Assembly (NCBI GenBank): GCA_038205115.1
Contig: JBBRCE010000019.1
Coordinates: 1 to 64,000 of the forward strand
Reading direction: 5' to 3'
Length of the DNA stretch: 64,000 bases
Source: JBBRCE01 sp038205115
GTDB lineage: Bacteria; Planctomycetota; Planctomycetia; Pirellulales; JBBRCE01
In this document: positions 7,792 through 15,790 of the stretch, piece after piece
How the letters are laid out: each line of letters opens with the position of its first letter
Position numbering within the stretch: position 1 is the first letter of the stretch
Translations under genes and position numbers: made by a program
Notes under the pieces: generated by a model
Told to the model about the DNA's origin: nothing
The model's input: the letters and a program-made list of their open reading frames with translations, nothing else
Database searches by the model: none

Positions 7792-8910
7792 ATGTATCGA
7801 CCGCCCGTGAAACCTAGTCCGCCCGACTTGCTGCCACACCGCGAGCGTTTGTATTTGTCGCCGGCCAATCCGACGACGGCCGATGCCCTGCTGAAAATCT
7901 TTTATCGCCTGGGTTTGATCGTCGAGGAACCGCACGACGGCGTGCTGCTGATTCAGTTGCAGGCGGACCACGTCGAGGGTTTGGCGGATTCGCTGGCTGG
8001 CGAATTGACGGCCGAACAACGGCGCGAGACGAAGTGTCGGTTATCCGATGCGGGTCATGCGCCTTCGCTGGCGGAGTTGATGCGTTCGCAAACGCTCGAT
8101 GCTTTTGCCGCCTCGTTACGCTACCGCTGGTTGAACACACTGTTGCGACAGCGGTCGCTGGTCACGTTTTTTCAGCCGATCGTGCCCTGTGGCTCGCCGC
8201 GCCAGGTATTCGCTTACGAATGCTTGGTTCGCGGCCGCCATGCGCACGGCGAATTGATTTATCCCAACAAGTTGTACGATGCCGCGCGAGCGACCGGCAT
8301 GTTGCCGCAGTTAGACCGCGAGGCGCGGCGCACGGCGATCGAAACCTCGGCACAACGCCGGCTGGAATCGCACATTTTCATCAACTTCAATCCGCGTTCG
8401 TTGGATAACTCGCTGCACGGTTTAGACGACACGCTGGCCGCGGCGCGGCAGTCTGGAATTCGCTCGAACCGATTCGTCTTCGAAGTGGTGGAAAGCGATG
8501 AGATCGAAGACTTCGACCATCTGCTGCGTATTCTGGATTTTTATCGGCAAGCCGGTTTTCAAGTGGCGCTTGATGATCTTGGCGCCGGCTATAGCTCGCT
8601 GAAGTTGCTGGCCCGTATCAAGCCCGACTTCGTCAAACTGGACATGGATTTGATTCGCGATGTCGATCGCGATCCCTACAAGAGCCAGGTGGCGTCCAAA
8701 TTGCTCGAGCTGGCGCGTGAGCTTGGTGTCAGCAGCGTGGTGGAAGGCGTCGAGACCGAGGGCCAGTGGCAATGGGCGTTGGAACACGGGGCAGATTATG
8801 CGCAGGGCTATTTCTTCGCGCGCCCCGATGCGGTACCGTGGACATTTAGCGAATCAGCCGTCGGCCCACCGGCGCGTTTGGCATCGCCCACGCCCGTGAA
8901 GACCATGTGA
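7792..8910 (+). CDS. EAL-domain cyclic-di-GMP phosphodiesterase
   Basis: This 372-residue protein has an unrecognised N-terminal ~120 residues and a C-terminal EAL domain. The signature reads ECL (Glu143, in YECLVRG). Other catalytic and metal residues appear kept: Asn198 in INFNP, Glu231 and Glu234 in EVVES, Asp261-Asp262 in DDLGAGYSS, Lys282 in VKLDMD, Glu318/Glu321 in VEGVETEG, and QGYFFARP at the end. It is therefore probably an active phosphodiesterase, cytoplasmic with no membrane segment. The next gene on the same strand encodes a GGDEF protein 159 bases away, so the pair likely sets a local c-di-GMP pool. A strong hairpin sits right before its start. Confidence 0.88.
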   Translation: MYRPPVKPSPPDLLPHRERLYLSPANPTTADALLKIFYRLGLIVEEPHDGVLLIQLQADHVEGLADSLAGELTAEQRRETKCRLSDAGHAPSLAELMRSQTLDAFAASLRYRWLNTLLRQRSLVTFFQPIVPCGSPRQVFAYECLVRGRHAHGELIYPNKLYDAARATGMLPQLDREARRTAIETSAQRRLESHIFINFNPRSLDNSLHGLDDTLAAARQSGIRSNRFVFEVVESDEIEDFDHLLRILDFYRQAGFQVALDDLGAGYSSLKLLARIKPDFVKLDMDLIRDVDRDPYKSQVASKLLELARELGVSSVVEGVETEGQWQWALEHGADYAQGYFFARPDAVPWTFSESAVGPPARLASPTPVKTM

Positions 8911-9069
8911 TCCGCCGACGCGGAACCGCGCGGGTTGATTAGTTCCGCACAACTGGCAGCTCGCTCGCGAGTTGGCAAATGGCTGCGGCGACGGTTGCCA
9001 AGCGGCATCACGGCAGACGGATAGCGACAGACAGACACACGCATCGCATACGGATTGGCACGGTGATTC

Positions 9070-10056
9070 ATGACATTTTTGGTCGTTGGCCTGTGGGTCA
9101 TTCCGAGCGTAGCGATTGGCGTCTTCGTCGGACATTACTTGGGCGGCGGCAGTTGGCTCGGTCGCGAAAAACCGCTCGACCGCCAAACCGTGCTGAAAGC
9201 CTTGGCCGCAATGCTGAATAGCGCCGAACAACTGCGCGCGAATGTCGATAGCCACAATACCGAAATGGCGGAAGTAGGACGTAGCGTCCAAGACTTGAAC
9301 CTGCCGAGCGAGTTGCAGCCGGTACAGCGCAGACTACTGCTGCAGATTACTGCCGCGCTGGAATCCAACGAGCGATTAGAAAACGATTTGACCGTCGCGC
9401 GCCATCGGCTAGAAGAACAAGCGGTCGAACTGGATCTCACACGCCGCGAAGCGCGAACCGATACGTTGTCGGGCGTGCCGAATCGCAAAGCGTTCAACGA
9501 ACAGTTGAATTACCAGTTGGCCGCCTGGCGGCGCGAACGCACGCCGCTTGTGCTCTTGATTTGCGACATCGACCATTTCAAATGGATCAACGATACGCAT
9601 GGGCATTTGGCCGGCGACACCGTGGTCACACAGATCGGCAGCTTCCTGAGACAGACGCTCCGCAATGCCGACTTCGTGGCTCGTTACGGCGGCGACGAGT
9701 TCGCCATTATCCTCTCAAACATCACCGCCGAACTCGCAGCGCCGGTGGCGGAACGGATTCGCGGCATGGTGGCCAAGCAGAACTTCGGCATTGGCCATCT
9801 GCAGCGCGTGGCGACCACGTTCAGCATAGGATACGCGGTAGTCCATGATGGCGATACGGCCGAAAGCTTAATCCAACGCGCCGATCAAGGCCTCTACCAA
9901 GCAAAACAAGACGGGCGCAATTGCGTTCGCACGGTGGAAAACATCGCCGCGACAGCGCACGCGCCGAGCGAACGCGTGGAACAGCTTCCGCAGCCACAAC
10001 AGCCAACGCCCTCGCCGGAGGTTTCCGAGAACACTGCAATGTCGCTGATTTGCTAA
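9070..10056 (+). CDS. membrane-anchored GGDEF diguanylate cyclase
   Basis: This 328-residue protein has one N-terminal membrane segment (residues ~2-22), a helical linker predicted as coiled coil (~40-130) and a GGDEF domain. The active site is intact: DIDHFKWIND (Asp166, Lys171, Asn174, Asp175) and GGDEF at 207-211. An RxxD product-inhibition site (RNAD, 198-201) lies five residues before it, so feedback inhibition is expected. It synthesises c-di-GMP from GTP. The coiled coil probably mediates dimerisation. It follows the EAL gene on the same strand. Confidence 0.92.
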   Translation: MTFLVVGLWVIPSVAIGVFVGHYLGGGSWLGREKPLDRQTVLKALAAMLNSAEQLRANVDSHNTEMAEVGRSVQDLNLPSELQPVQRRLLLQITAALESNERLENDLTVARHRLEEQAVELDLTRREARTDTLSGVPNRKAFNEQLNYQLAAWRRERTPLVLLICDIDHFKWINDTHGHLAGDTVVTQIGSFLRQTLRNADFVARYGGDEFAIILSNITAELAAPVAERIRGMVAKQNFGIGHLQRVATTFSIGYAVVHDGDTAESLIQRADQGLYQAKQDGRNCVRTVENIAATAHAPSERVEQLPQPQQPTPSPEVSENTAMSLIC

Positions 10057-10111
10057 TTGGCACCGAAAGATGACGTTTCCGCGGTTGCGTCAACGATTTT
10101 CTGGCGCGCAG

Positions 10112-10456
10112 CTAGCTGTGGCTCATCGTAGCGATAATTCCGATCGCCAAAAGAATTGAGCCGATCGCGCCCATCACAATCCCGAAGATGGCGCGGCCCA
10201 TGCCGTGCCGATCAGGATGCTTGCGAATATCAATGATCGCCATGATGCCGCAAAACAGCGCGAAGGGACCCGGTAATGCGAGGATCGAAATCAAGCCGAG
10301 ATAGCCGGCCACAATCGCCCAGATCGATCGGCCAACTGGCAACAGCATCCGCATGCCGGCATCTTCGCCTATCGGACGCGGTTCAGGCGGTTCGGCAAAG
10401 GGACTGCGTAACTCTTGCGATGGAAAAAGAATCGGTGGCTTCCGTTGCTCGTCCAT
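10112..10456 (-). CDS. small DUF4190-like membrane protein
   Basis: A 114-residue protein with a proline-rich cytoplasmic N-terminus (residues 1-40) and two hydrophobic segments (about 42-75 and 85-110). GYLGLISILALPGPFALFCG followed by GRAIFGIVMGAIGSILL resembles the DUF4190 pattern of small membrane proteins. Start ATG 10456 is preferred over an upstream in-frame start because the extension looks random. No function is known. It converges with the GGDEF gene. Confidence 0.6.
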   Translation of the reverse strand: MDEQRKPPILFPSQELRSPFAEPPEPRPIGEDAGMRMLLPVGRSIWAIVAGYLGLISILALPGPFALFCGIMAIIDIRKHPDRHGMGRAIFGIVMGAIGSILLAIGIIATMSHS

Positions 10457-10753
10457 AGTTGGCTCGCATTTCGCAAATCGTCTCACGCGCCCTAGCATAA
10501 CCGCCGCGATTGCGCACCAATAGCCGGGATTGCAAAAATCCTCATTTGTTGGTCGCTATGCCGAGTTCGCCAACCTTCAATAGGGTCGATTCTTGACATC
10601 GTCGCGCGGTCGCCGATCGACGATCGCAATGGCAACCCAGAGAACCACCTCGGCCCACTCTGCTCATGGGCAAGTGGTGACTTCCGTGCAGTCATGGAGT
10701 AAGATTTTTGCACGCAGCGGCAAACATTTCTCTCGGGCGGAGCGCGGCAGAGC

Positions 10754-12244
10754 ATGAGTAACACGGCATTTCTGGCAGTGGATTTGGGCGCATCGAGCGG
10801 TCGGCACGTGGCGGGCCTGTTCGATGGTGGCAAGCTCGCGCTGCACGAAGTTCATCGCTTCCAAAATGGGCCAGTTGCCGCCCAAGGCAATTTGCATTGG
10901 GATTTGCTACAACAGTGGACGCACATCACCAACGGCCTGCGCGCCGCGCACGCGCAAAACCTGCCGGTTCGCAGTGTGGGCGTGGATACCTGGGGCGTCG
11001 ATTTCGGTTTGCTGGATCGAAACGACCAACTGCTTGGCAATCCGTTTCATTATCGCGATGCGCGGACCAATGGGCTGCTGGAACGCGCATTCGAGGTTGC
11101 CGGCCGCGACGAAATTTTTGCCCACTCCGGCTTGCAGTTCATGCAGTTCAACACGCTGTACCAACTGTGGGCGATGAAATTGGCCGGCTCACCGCAATTG
11201 GAAATCGCCCGCTCGCTGCTAATGATGCCGGACCTGTTTCACTGGCTGCTCACCGGCGTCAAAGCCAACGAATATACCGACGCCACGACCACGCAATTCT
11301 TCGATCCGCAGAAAAACGCCTGGTCCAGCGAACTCCTTGGCAAGTTCGGAGTTCCGACACAAATCTTGCAGCCCATCGTGCAGCCCGGCACGCGACTCGG
11401 CCCGCTGTTGCCGAACGTGGCCGAGGCCTGCGGACTGACCGGCGTCGACGTGGTTGTGCCAGGCACGCACGACACCGCCAGCGCCGTGATGGCTGTGCCA
11501 GCCGCCAGTCAGCCGGGCGAAAAACCTAACTGGTGTTACATCAGCTCCGGCACCTGGTCGCTGATGGGCGTCGAAATGCCGCGCCCCGTGGTCAACGCCA
11601 AATGCCAGTCGCTGAATTTCACCAACGAAGGCGGAGTTGGCAATACCACTCGGCTGCTGAAAAATATCGGCGGCCTGTGGCTGGTTCAAGAGTGCCGACG
11701 AATTTGGAACAGCCAAGGCCACAACTACCAGTGGCACGATCTGACGCATTTGTCCGCCGCCGCGCCGCCGCTGGCCGCCGTGATCGATCCCGACGATGCC
11801 AGTTTGTTAGCGCCAGCCGACATGCCCCAGGCCATCCGCAATTACTGCCAGCGCACCGGGCAGACGCCGCCGGACAGTCATGGCGCGGTGATTCGCTGCG
11901 CCATCGAAAGCCTGGCGCTCAAGTATCGGCTGGTGCTGGGCTGGCTGGAAGAGCTGATCGATGGCCCGCTGGAAACGATTCACATCGTCGGCGGCGGCAC
12001 GCAAAACCGTCAACTCTGCCAAGCCACGGCCGACGCCTGCGGTCGACGCGTGCTGGCCGGACCTGTCGAAGCCACGGCCATCGGCAACCTAATGGTTCAG
12101 GCGCTGGCGGCTGGCGAGGTCGGTTCGATTGCCCAAGCCCGCGAAGTCATTCGCAATAGTTTTCCGGTCGAAGAATATCGCCCGCAGAACTCCGATCGCT
12201 GGCAGGCGGCGTTCGCTCGTTTCAAAACGTTGCAACCGCAGTAG
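10754..12244 (+). CDS. rhaB: rhamnulokinase
   Basis: This 496-residue FGGY-family sugar kinase matches RhaB, which phosphorylates L-rhamnulose at C1. The N-terminal ATPase signature AVDLGASSGRHV is present, then GVDTWGVDFGLLD and HYRDARTNG, both characteristic of RhaB. The catalytic Asp lies in PGTHDTASAV, and the C-terminal nucleotide-binding segment IVGGGTQNRQLCQATAD follows. Length is normal. It is alone: no rhaA, rhaD or transporter is in the window. The rhamnose pathway genes must lie elsewhere, as is common in planctomycetes, which use scattered rhamnose/fucose catabolic genes. Confidence 0.92.
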   Translation: MSNTAFLAVDLGASSGRHVAGLFDGGKLALHEVHRFQNGPVAAQGNLHWDLLQQWTHITNGLRAAHAQNLPVRSVGVDTWGVDFGLLDRNDQLLGNPFHYRDARTNGLLERAFEVAGRDEIFAHSGLQFMQFNTLYQLWAMKLAGSPQLEIARSLLMMPDLFHWLLTGVKANEYTDATTTQFFDPQKNAWSSELLGKFGVPTQILQPIVQPGTRLGPLLPNVAEACGLTGVDVVVPGTHDTASAVMAVPAASQPGEKPNWCYISSGTWSLMGVEMPRPVVNAKCQSLNFTNEGGVGNTTRLLKNIGGLWLVQECRRIWNSQGHNYQWHDLTHLSAAAPPLAAVIDPDDASLLAPADMPQAIRNYCQRTGQTPPDSHGAVIRCAIESLALKYRLVLGWLEELIDGPLETIHIVGGGTQNRQLCQATADACGRRVLAGPVEATAIGNLMVQALAAGEVGSIAQAREVIRNSFPVEEYRPQNSDRWQAAFARFKTLQPQ

Positions 12245-12456
12245 AACGCCGTTCAAGCAAAAGATATCGACGCCAGCGTGGGCATACGTCGCGACCATCC
12301 TGCTCAATCGCCACGGCATCGTGCGACTGCTGCACAAGCTGCACGCCGCAGCGGCATCGGCGTGCCCAGGCAAGATTGATAACATCACAAAGGATCGTAA
12401 GCGAAAAACAATCGCAGGCGTTCGATGAGTCGGTCGAGATTCCGCCGTTCAGAATA

Positions 12457-12999
12457 TCATGGCTTATTACGAACATCGATTGCGATTTTGGCCTGCTCAT
12501 CCAGCGTTTGGACAATGCGGTTGTAAATTTCGAACCAACGTGCTTTGACTTGAATTAGCCCGCACCGCCTATCGAATGACGAAAACAGAAGTCGCATGGC
12601 GATGAACTCGTCAAATGCAATGACGTCCGGAGCGCGGCCACCGAACTGCTCGCATAACGCAGCTTTCGCCAACCAACTTTTTCCAGGCGGAACAATCAAA
12701 TGCAAAACGTCTTCGTTCTCATTCGCCACGCAATCGAGCATTGAGCGATCATTCACGGCTGTTACGTAACGATAGCGGGTCTCGGCGACTCGCCAGTTGC
12801 AGTGGGATTCTAAAACCTTGATCGGGCAGGCTGTCAGACGTTTGGGCGAAGAGATTCCGTCATCCGCCAGGAGGTCAAATGCGGCGCGGATCAACTTGCA
12901 GGCCACCAATCGGCGCAACCTGCCGCGTACTTGCCCGGTGAGATCGATCGCGATCAGTCCAGCATTCATCGACGGCCACGTTTCCGACAGCTTCAACAT
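12457..12999 (-). CDS. DUF4928-like protein, divergent partner of the XRE/HNH pair
   Basis: A 180-residue soluble protein. The order of features is a helical N-terminus (GQVRGRLRRLVACKLIRAAF), a beta-rich middle containing YRYVTAVNDRSMLDCVAN, a strand VLHLIVPP followed by a helix, then DVIAFDEFIAMRLLFSSFDR and a final helix. This layout resembles, from memory, DUF4928 proteins found beside type II restriction systems; no search was run. None of the S-adenosylmethionine or catalytic motifs of DNA methyltransferases is present. It diverges from the XRE gene across 52 bases carrying two operators. The start is ATG 12999; an upstream extension would run through the operators. Base composition is visibly more AT-rich than rhaB, suggesting acquisition. 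Confidence 0.55.
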   Translation of the reverse strand: MLKLSETWPSMNAGLIAIDLTGQVRGRLRRLVACKLIRAAFDLLADDGISSPKRLTACPIKVLESHCNWRVAETRYRYVTAVNDRSMLDCVANENEDVLHLIVPPGKSWLAKAALCEQFGGRAPDVIAFDEFIAMRLLFSSFDRRCGLIQVKARWFEIYNRIVQTLDEQAKIAIDVRNKP

Positions 13000-13005
13000 T
13001 GCGAG

Positions 13006-13024
13006 TGCTCCTGATTTGGGAGCA
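13006..13024. promoter_or_regulatory. operator 1 (distal C-box-like inverted repeat)
   Basis: TGCTCC-7 bp-GGAGCA. It has the same arms and spacer length as operator 2, with centres 27 bases apart. It overlaps the predicted -35 of the XRE promoter and lies downstream of the -10 of the divergent promoter. Confidence 0.75.
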
Positions 13025-13044
13025 TTGTAGCGTGCTCCCATAAT
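13016..13044 (+). promoter_or_regulatory. predicted promoter of the XRE-HNH pair (leaderless)
   Basis: TTGGGA (13016-13021), 17-bp spacer, CATAAT (13039-13044). Transcription would start about 7 bases later, at or beside the ATG at 13052. The message would therefore be leaderless, as is usual for controller (C) genes of restriction systems. Confidence 0.5.
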
Positions 13045-13052
13045 TGGAGCAA
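13024..13052 (-). promoter_or_regulatory. predicted divergent promoter for the DUF4928-like gene
   Basis: On the minus strand TTGCTC (13052-13047), 17-bp spacer, TACAAT (13029-13024), giving a leader of about 17 bases before ATG 12999. It overlaps the XRE promoter, so the two would compete and share both operators. Confidence 0.4.
13033..13051. promoter_or_regulatory. operator 2 (proximal C-box-like inverted repeat)
   Basis: TGCTCC-7 bp-GGAGCA, ending one base before the XRE start codon. It covers the predicted -10 of the XRE promoter and the -35 of the divergent promoter. A controller bound here would block its own transcription. Confidence 0.75.
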
Positions 13053-13336
13053 TGAAAAAATCCACCCACACGTCCGACTACGCTGCCCTCCGCTTGGTGC
13101 TCCGAAACGTTCGCAACGCGGCCTCGCTTTCTCAGCGCGACCTTGCGGCGAGATTGGACGTTGCCCCAAGTTGGGTGGCCAAAGTTGAAGCCGGTGAGCG
13201 GAGGATCGATTTCGTCGAATACTGTTGGTTTTTGACCGCCTGCGGCGCTGATCCCGTGGGGATATCCGCACCCTTATTTCGTAACATCGTAAAAGCCGGC
13301 TCAATGAAAGTCGGCAAACGAGGCGACGCGAAATGA
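13052..13336 (+). CDS. XRE-family controller protein (C-protein-like)
   Basis: A 94-residue DNA-binding protein consisting essentially of one helix-turn-helix domain: LSQRDLAARLDVAPSWVAKV (about 26-45) followed by EAGERRID. Size, fold and position match controller proteins of type II restriction systems, which bind paired palindromes before their own gene and time expression of the nuclease. Two matching palindromes lie immediately upstream, the second abutting the ATG. Its stop overlaps the HNH start by 4 bases (ATGA), so the two are translationally coupled. It could also be a plain autorepressor of a different two-gene defence or toxin module. Confidence 0.85.
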   Translation: MKKSTHTSDYAALRLVLRNVRNAASLSQRDLAARLDVAPSWVAKVEAGERRIDFVEYCWFLTACGADPVGISAPLFRNIVKAGSMKVGKRGDAK

Positions 13337-13932
13337 CGACCGCGGAAGAGCTACGAGGCAAGTTGTTGGCAAATGCGTTTCAGATGCCATCGGTGCAGTC
13401 GATGGTCGCGCGTAAGTCGAGTATCACCAACGCGTTTGTAAACGCGGTGATTCCCGTTGTGCCGCCAACAATCGATCAGATCGAGCAAGCGCTCGGCATT
13501 CTGGGCATGAATGTCGACGACGTCCGATGTGCGTATTGCGGAGACCGCAACACCGAATGGGATCATTTGCGAGCGCTCGTTTTGAATCGCCGGCCAACAG
13601 GGTATATATCCGAGATCGGAAATCTAGTTCCGGCCTGCGGCAAATGCAATCAAAGCAAGGGCAACAAGGCATGGAGAGTCTGGATGCTGAGCGGCGCGAG
13701 GCTCTCGCCAACTGGCCGCAATATTTTAGATATTTCGCGCCGAATCACGCTCTTAGAGGCGTACGAACAGTGGTTGCCACCGACTAAGATTGATTTCGAA
13801 TCGATTCTTGGCGGCGAGGCTTGGGAGCACTATTGGTCACTATGCGAAGCCGTAAACGCGGAAATGCTCGAAGCTCAGAGCGTGGCCGACGAAATCAAAG
13901 CGCGGATTGTTGCGAGTCTGGATTCCAGATAA
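13333..13932 (+). CDS. HNH endonuclease, putative restriction enzyme
   Basis: A 199-residue protein with a central HNH/zinc-ribbon nuclease core. Cys66-x2-Cys69 (CAYCG), Asp77-His78 in WDHL, Asn97 in EIGNLVPAC, Cys102-x2-Cys105 (CGKC), then Asn106-QSKGNK. The four cysteines should hold zinc, and His78 with the asparagines should form the beta-beta-alpha-metal active site. The flanking N-terminal 60 and C-terminal 80 residues are unassigned and may recognise DNA. It is coupled to the XRE gene by a 4-base overlap, the order seen in C-R operons of type II systems. No cognate methyltransferase is visible within several kilobases on either side. Confidence 0.85.
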   Translation: MTTAEELRGKLLANAFQMPSVQSMVARKSSITNAFVNAVIPVVPPTIDQIEQALGILGMNVDDVRCAYCGDRNTEWDHLRALVLNRRPTGYISEIGNLVPACGKCNQSKGNKAWRVWMLSGARLSPTGRNILDISRRITLLEAYEQWLPPTKIDFESILGGEAWEHYWSLCEAVNAEMLEAQSVADEIKARIVASLDSR

Positions 13933-14076
13933 TCCGTCTCAAGCATTCGCAACGCAATAGCGGTTTACAGCGGCCAGTCCAAACGGGAATTCGAGAAAAG
14001 GCATTTGGAAATAAATCGCTTTCGCCGCTGATATGAAAGCCTGCCGGCGATTAAGGTTCGCAGTACCCGCTTCGCC

Positions 14077-15492
14077 TTACTTCTTCGCCGCGTCCAATCG
14101 CTTGTCATCCAAATTCAGGCGGTACAGCAGTTGGTTGTACTCGTAACGCGGGGTGGGCGCGGGATGGTTGGCGAAGGTGGCGGTGTACGTGCCTTCGAAC
14201 AGCAGGATCGGCGAGTCGGGCGCGGTCCAGTCGGCGTGCAGACGCGGATTGTAGAACGAGTAGTTGTCGTGCGTGAGGACTTTGACCGCCTTGCCCCAGG
14301 GGCCGCTGGGCGCGTCGGCTTCGGCATACCAAACTTCGCCTAGGTACGACGGCTTGCCGAACTGCTGCACAAACACGCTGACCCAGCGTTTACGCCAAGG
14401 GTTGTAAGCAATGGAACCGCTGTGAGGTTTGACGGGCGAATCGTCGGCCGCTGATTGCAATTGCTGCTGCGGTTTGAGTTGTTCCAAGGTTGTGGAGTCT
14501 TGCCACGCCTCGAAGGTGGCAGGGCAGCGGAGTGTCGGTAGCGCAGTGCCGAACAGCGCCCACGATTTGCCTTGCGCGTCTGTCCAAAGTGCCGGCTGTC
14601 CGTCTGGCATCGGCGGCGGCGTTGGATGCTCCACGCTTTTGGTCCAGACCGTGCGAAGTTTTTCGAAGCTCGACGTTTTTGCGTTCCAGACGCACAGGCC
14701 GCACTCGTAGGCCTCCAGCGGCGGCTTGATTTTGACGTAGCTACAAACCAGCCGCGACGCGCCGTTTTTATCTGGCAAGCTGACATAGCCACTGACCCAG
14801 GTTGGGCCATCGCCCGGCATCGGTGCCACGCCACGCGGATAGCCGATGCGATCTGCGAAGTAATCGAATTTCAGTTTCAGCGGCGGTTCGAACGAGGTCA
14901 GCGGTTGCTGGGCGGTGGTGGCGCTAGTGGTGTTGTAGATGCCGAGCGGATAGTTGGGCAGCAGCGTGTCGCCCCAGGCCCAAAACAATTTGCCGTCGTG
15001 CGTAGTGTTCTGTACGCTATCGCACCCAACCACGCCGGACTCGCGCCAATCCAACTCGCGACCCAACTTTTGGCTCTCGGCAAACAGGCCGGCGCCGGTC
15101 AGACGGCCCAATCGCCGGGCAATGATCGTCCGCTGCACTTCCACTTTGAGCGTCTTGCCGGGCGAGGGCGTGAGCTTGACGCCGCGCATCCCAAAACCAT
15201 CTTTGGGCCGCTCGTAGCCAGTGCCGATCACGTCGAACCAAACCTCCCGGTCCATCAATTCAGGCAGATCGCAGGCAATCACGCCCGCATTGTCGCTAAT
15301 CAGCCGCACGGCATGCGTGGTCCGCAGTTCGACCAGCGGCACCGGCCAGCCTGTGCCGGTTTCGACGACCTCAATACGACAAGGCTCAACGGCAGAAGCG
15401 ACAGCCTCCAACATCAAAACCGGCAGCCAACAAATCGCGGCGATTCGCAGCCAGCGCCAGGCGAACAGTAAACAAAGTTTGGGATGAATCAT
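14077..15492 (-). CDS. secreted protein, probable beta-propeller (DUF4185-like)
   Basis: A 471-residue exported protein. A long signal/anchor region (residues ~8-35) precedes a ~100-residue beta-rich domain of the carboxypeptidase-regulatory or transthyretin type (IEVVETGTGWPVPLVELRTT). Then comes a repeat-rich domain with DGKLFWAWGDTLLP, SGSIAYNPWRKRWVSVF and GEVWYAEADAPSGPWG. 'W.WGDT' and 'Y.A.A..P.GPW' blades resemble the DUF4185 and GH43/GH32-like five-bladed propellers. The catalytic acids cannot be placed with confidence. Such proteins are abundant in planctomycetes and probably act on polysaccharides. The gene stands alone. Confidence 0.55.
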   Translation of the reverse strand: MIHPKLCLLFAWRWLRIAAICWLPVLMLEAVASAVEPCRIEVVETGTGWPVPLVELRTTHAVRLISDNAGVIACDLPELMDREVWFDVIGTGYERPKDGFGMRGVKLTPSPGKTLKVEVQRTIIARRLGRLTGAGLFAESQKLGRELDWRESGVVGCDSVQNTTHDGKLFWAWGDTLLPNYPLGIYNTTSATTAQQPLTSFEPPLKLKFDYFADRIGYPRGVAPMPGDGPTWVSGYVSLPDKNGASRLVCSYVKIKPPLEAYECGLCVWNAKTSSFEKLRTVWTKSVEHPTPPPMPDGQPALWTDAQGKSWALFGTALPTLRCPATFEAWQDSTTLEQLKPQQQLQSAADDSPVKPHSGSIAYNPWRKRWVSVFVQQFGKPSYLGEVWYAEADAPSGPWGKAVKVLTHDNYSFYNPRLHADWTAPDSPILLFEGTYTATFANHPAPTPRYEYNQLLYRLNLDDKRLDAAKK

Positions 15493-15717
15493 GGCTGCAG
15501 GTTAAAGGATGATTGCCGCGGTTGCAAACGTGCGGGAGCGGCGGAGAGGATAAGCGGAGAGGGACTGAAGGAACGAGTGTGGCGAGGGCGCGGAGGGGTA
15601 GACAAAGCGGTGAGAGCTTGCCAGCAATTCGGTTGCTGCCAGCGGTCATCGAAAAAACGGGCAGTTTTTTGCCGTCGATCTTTACGCGCGGCCAGCGACA
15701 GGGCAAAATGGATGCTC

Positions 15718-15748
15718 AGGTCTCCGCTGGCGGAGACCTCGTTTTTTT
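15718..15748 (+). terminator. intrinsic terminator in the greA leader
   Basis: Stem AGGTCTCCG/CGGAGACCT (9 perfect bp), loop CTGG, followed by CG and seven T. It points along the plus strand, 43 bases before greA. No plus-strand gene lies upstream (the neighbour is on the opposite strand), so it most likely acts within the greA leader. Confidence 0.8.
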
Positions 15749-15774
15749 GGTCCTTTCGCTAATTACGTTTGTTT

Positions 15775-15780
15775 CCGGAG
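15775..15780 (+). promoter_or_regulatory. Shine-Dalgarno site that sets the greA start
   Basis: CCGGAG lies 10 bases before ATG 15791. An in-frame GTG at 15782 would be only one base away and is too close to be used. Confidence 0.6.
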
Positions 15781-15790
15781 TGTGAATGCC

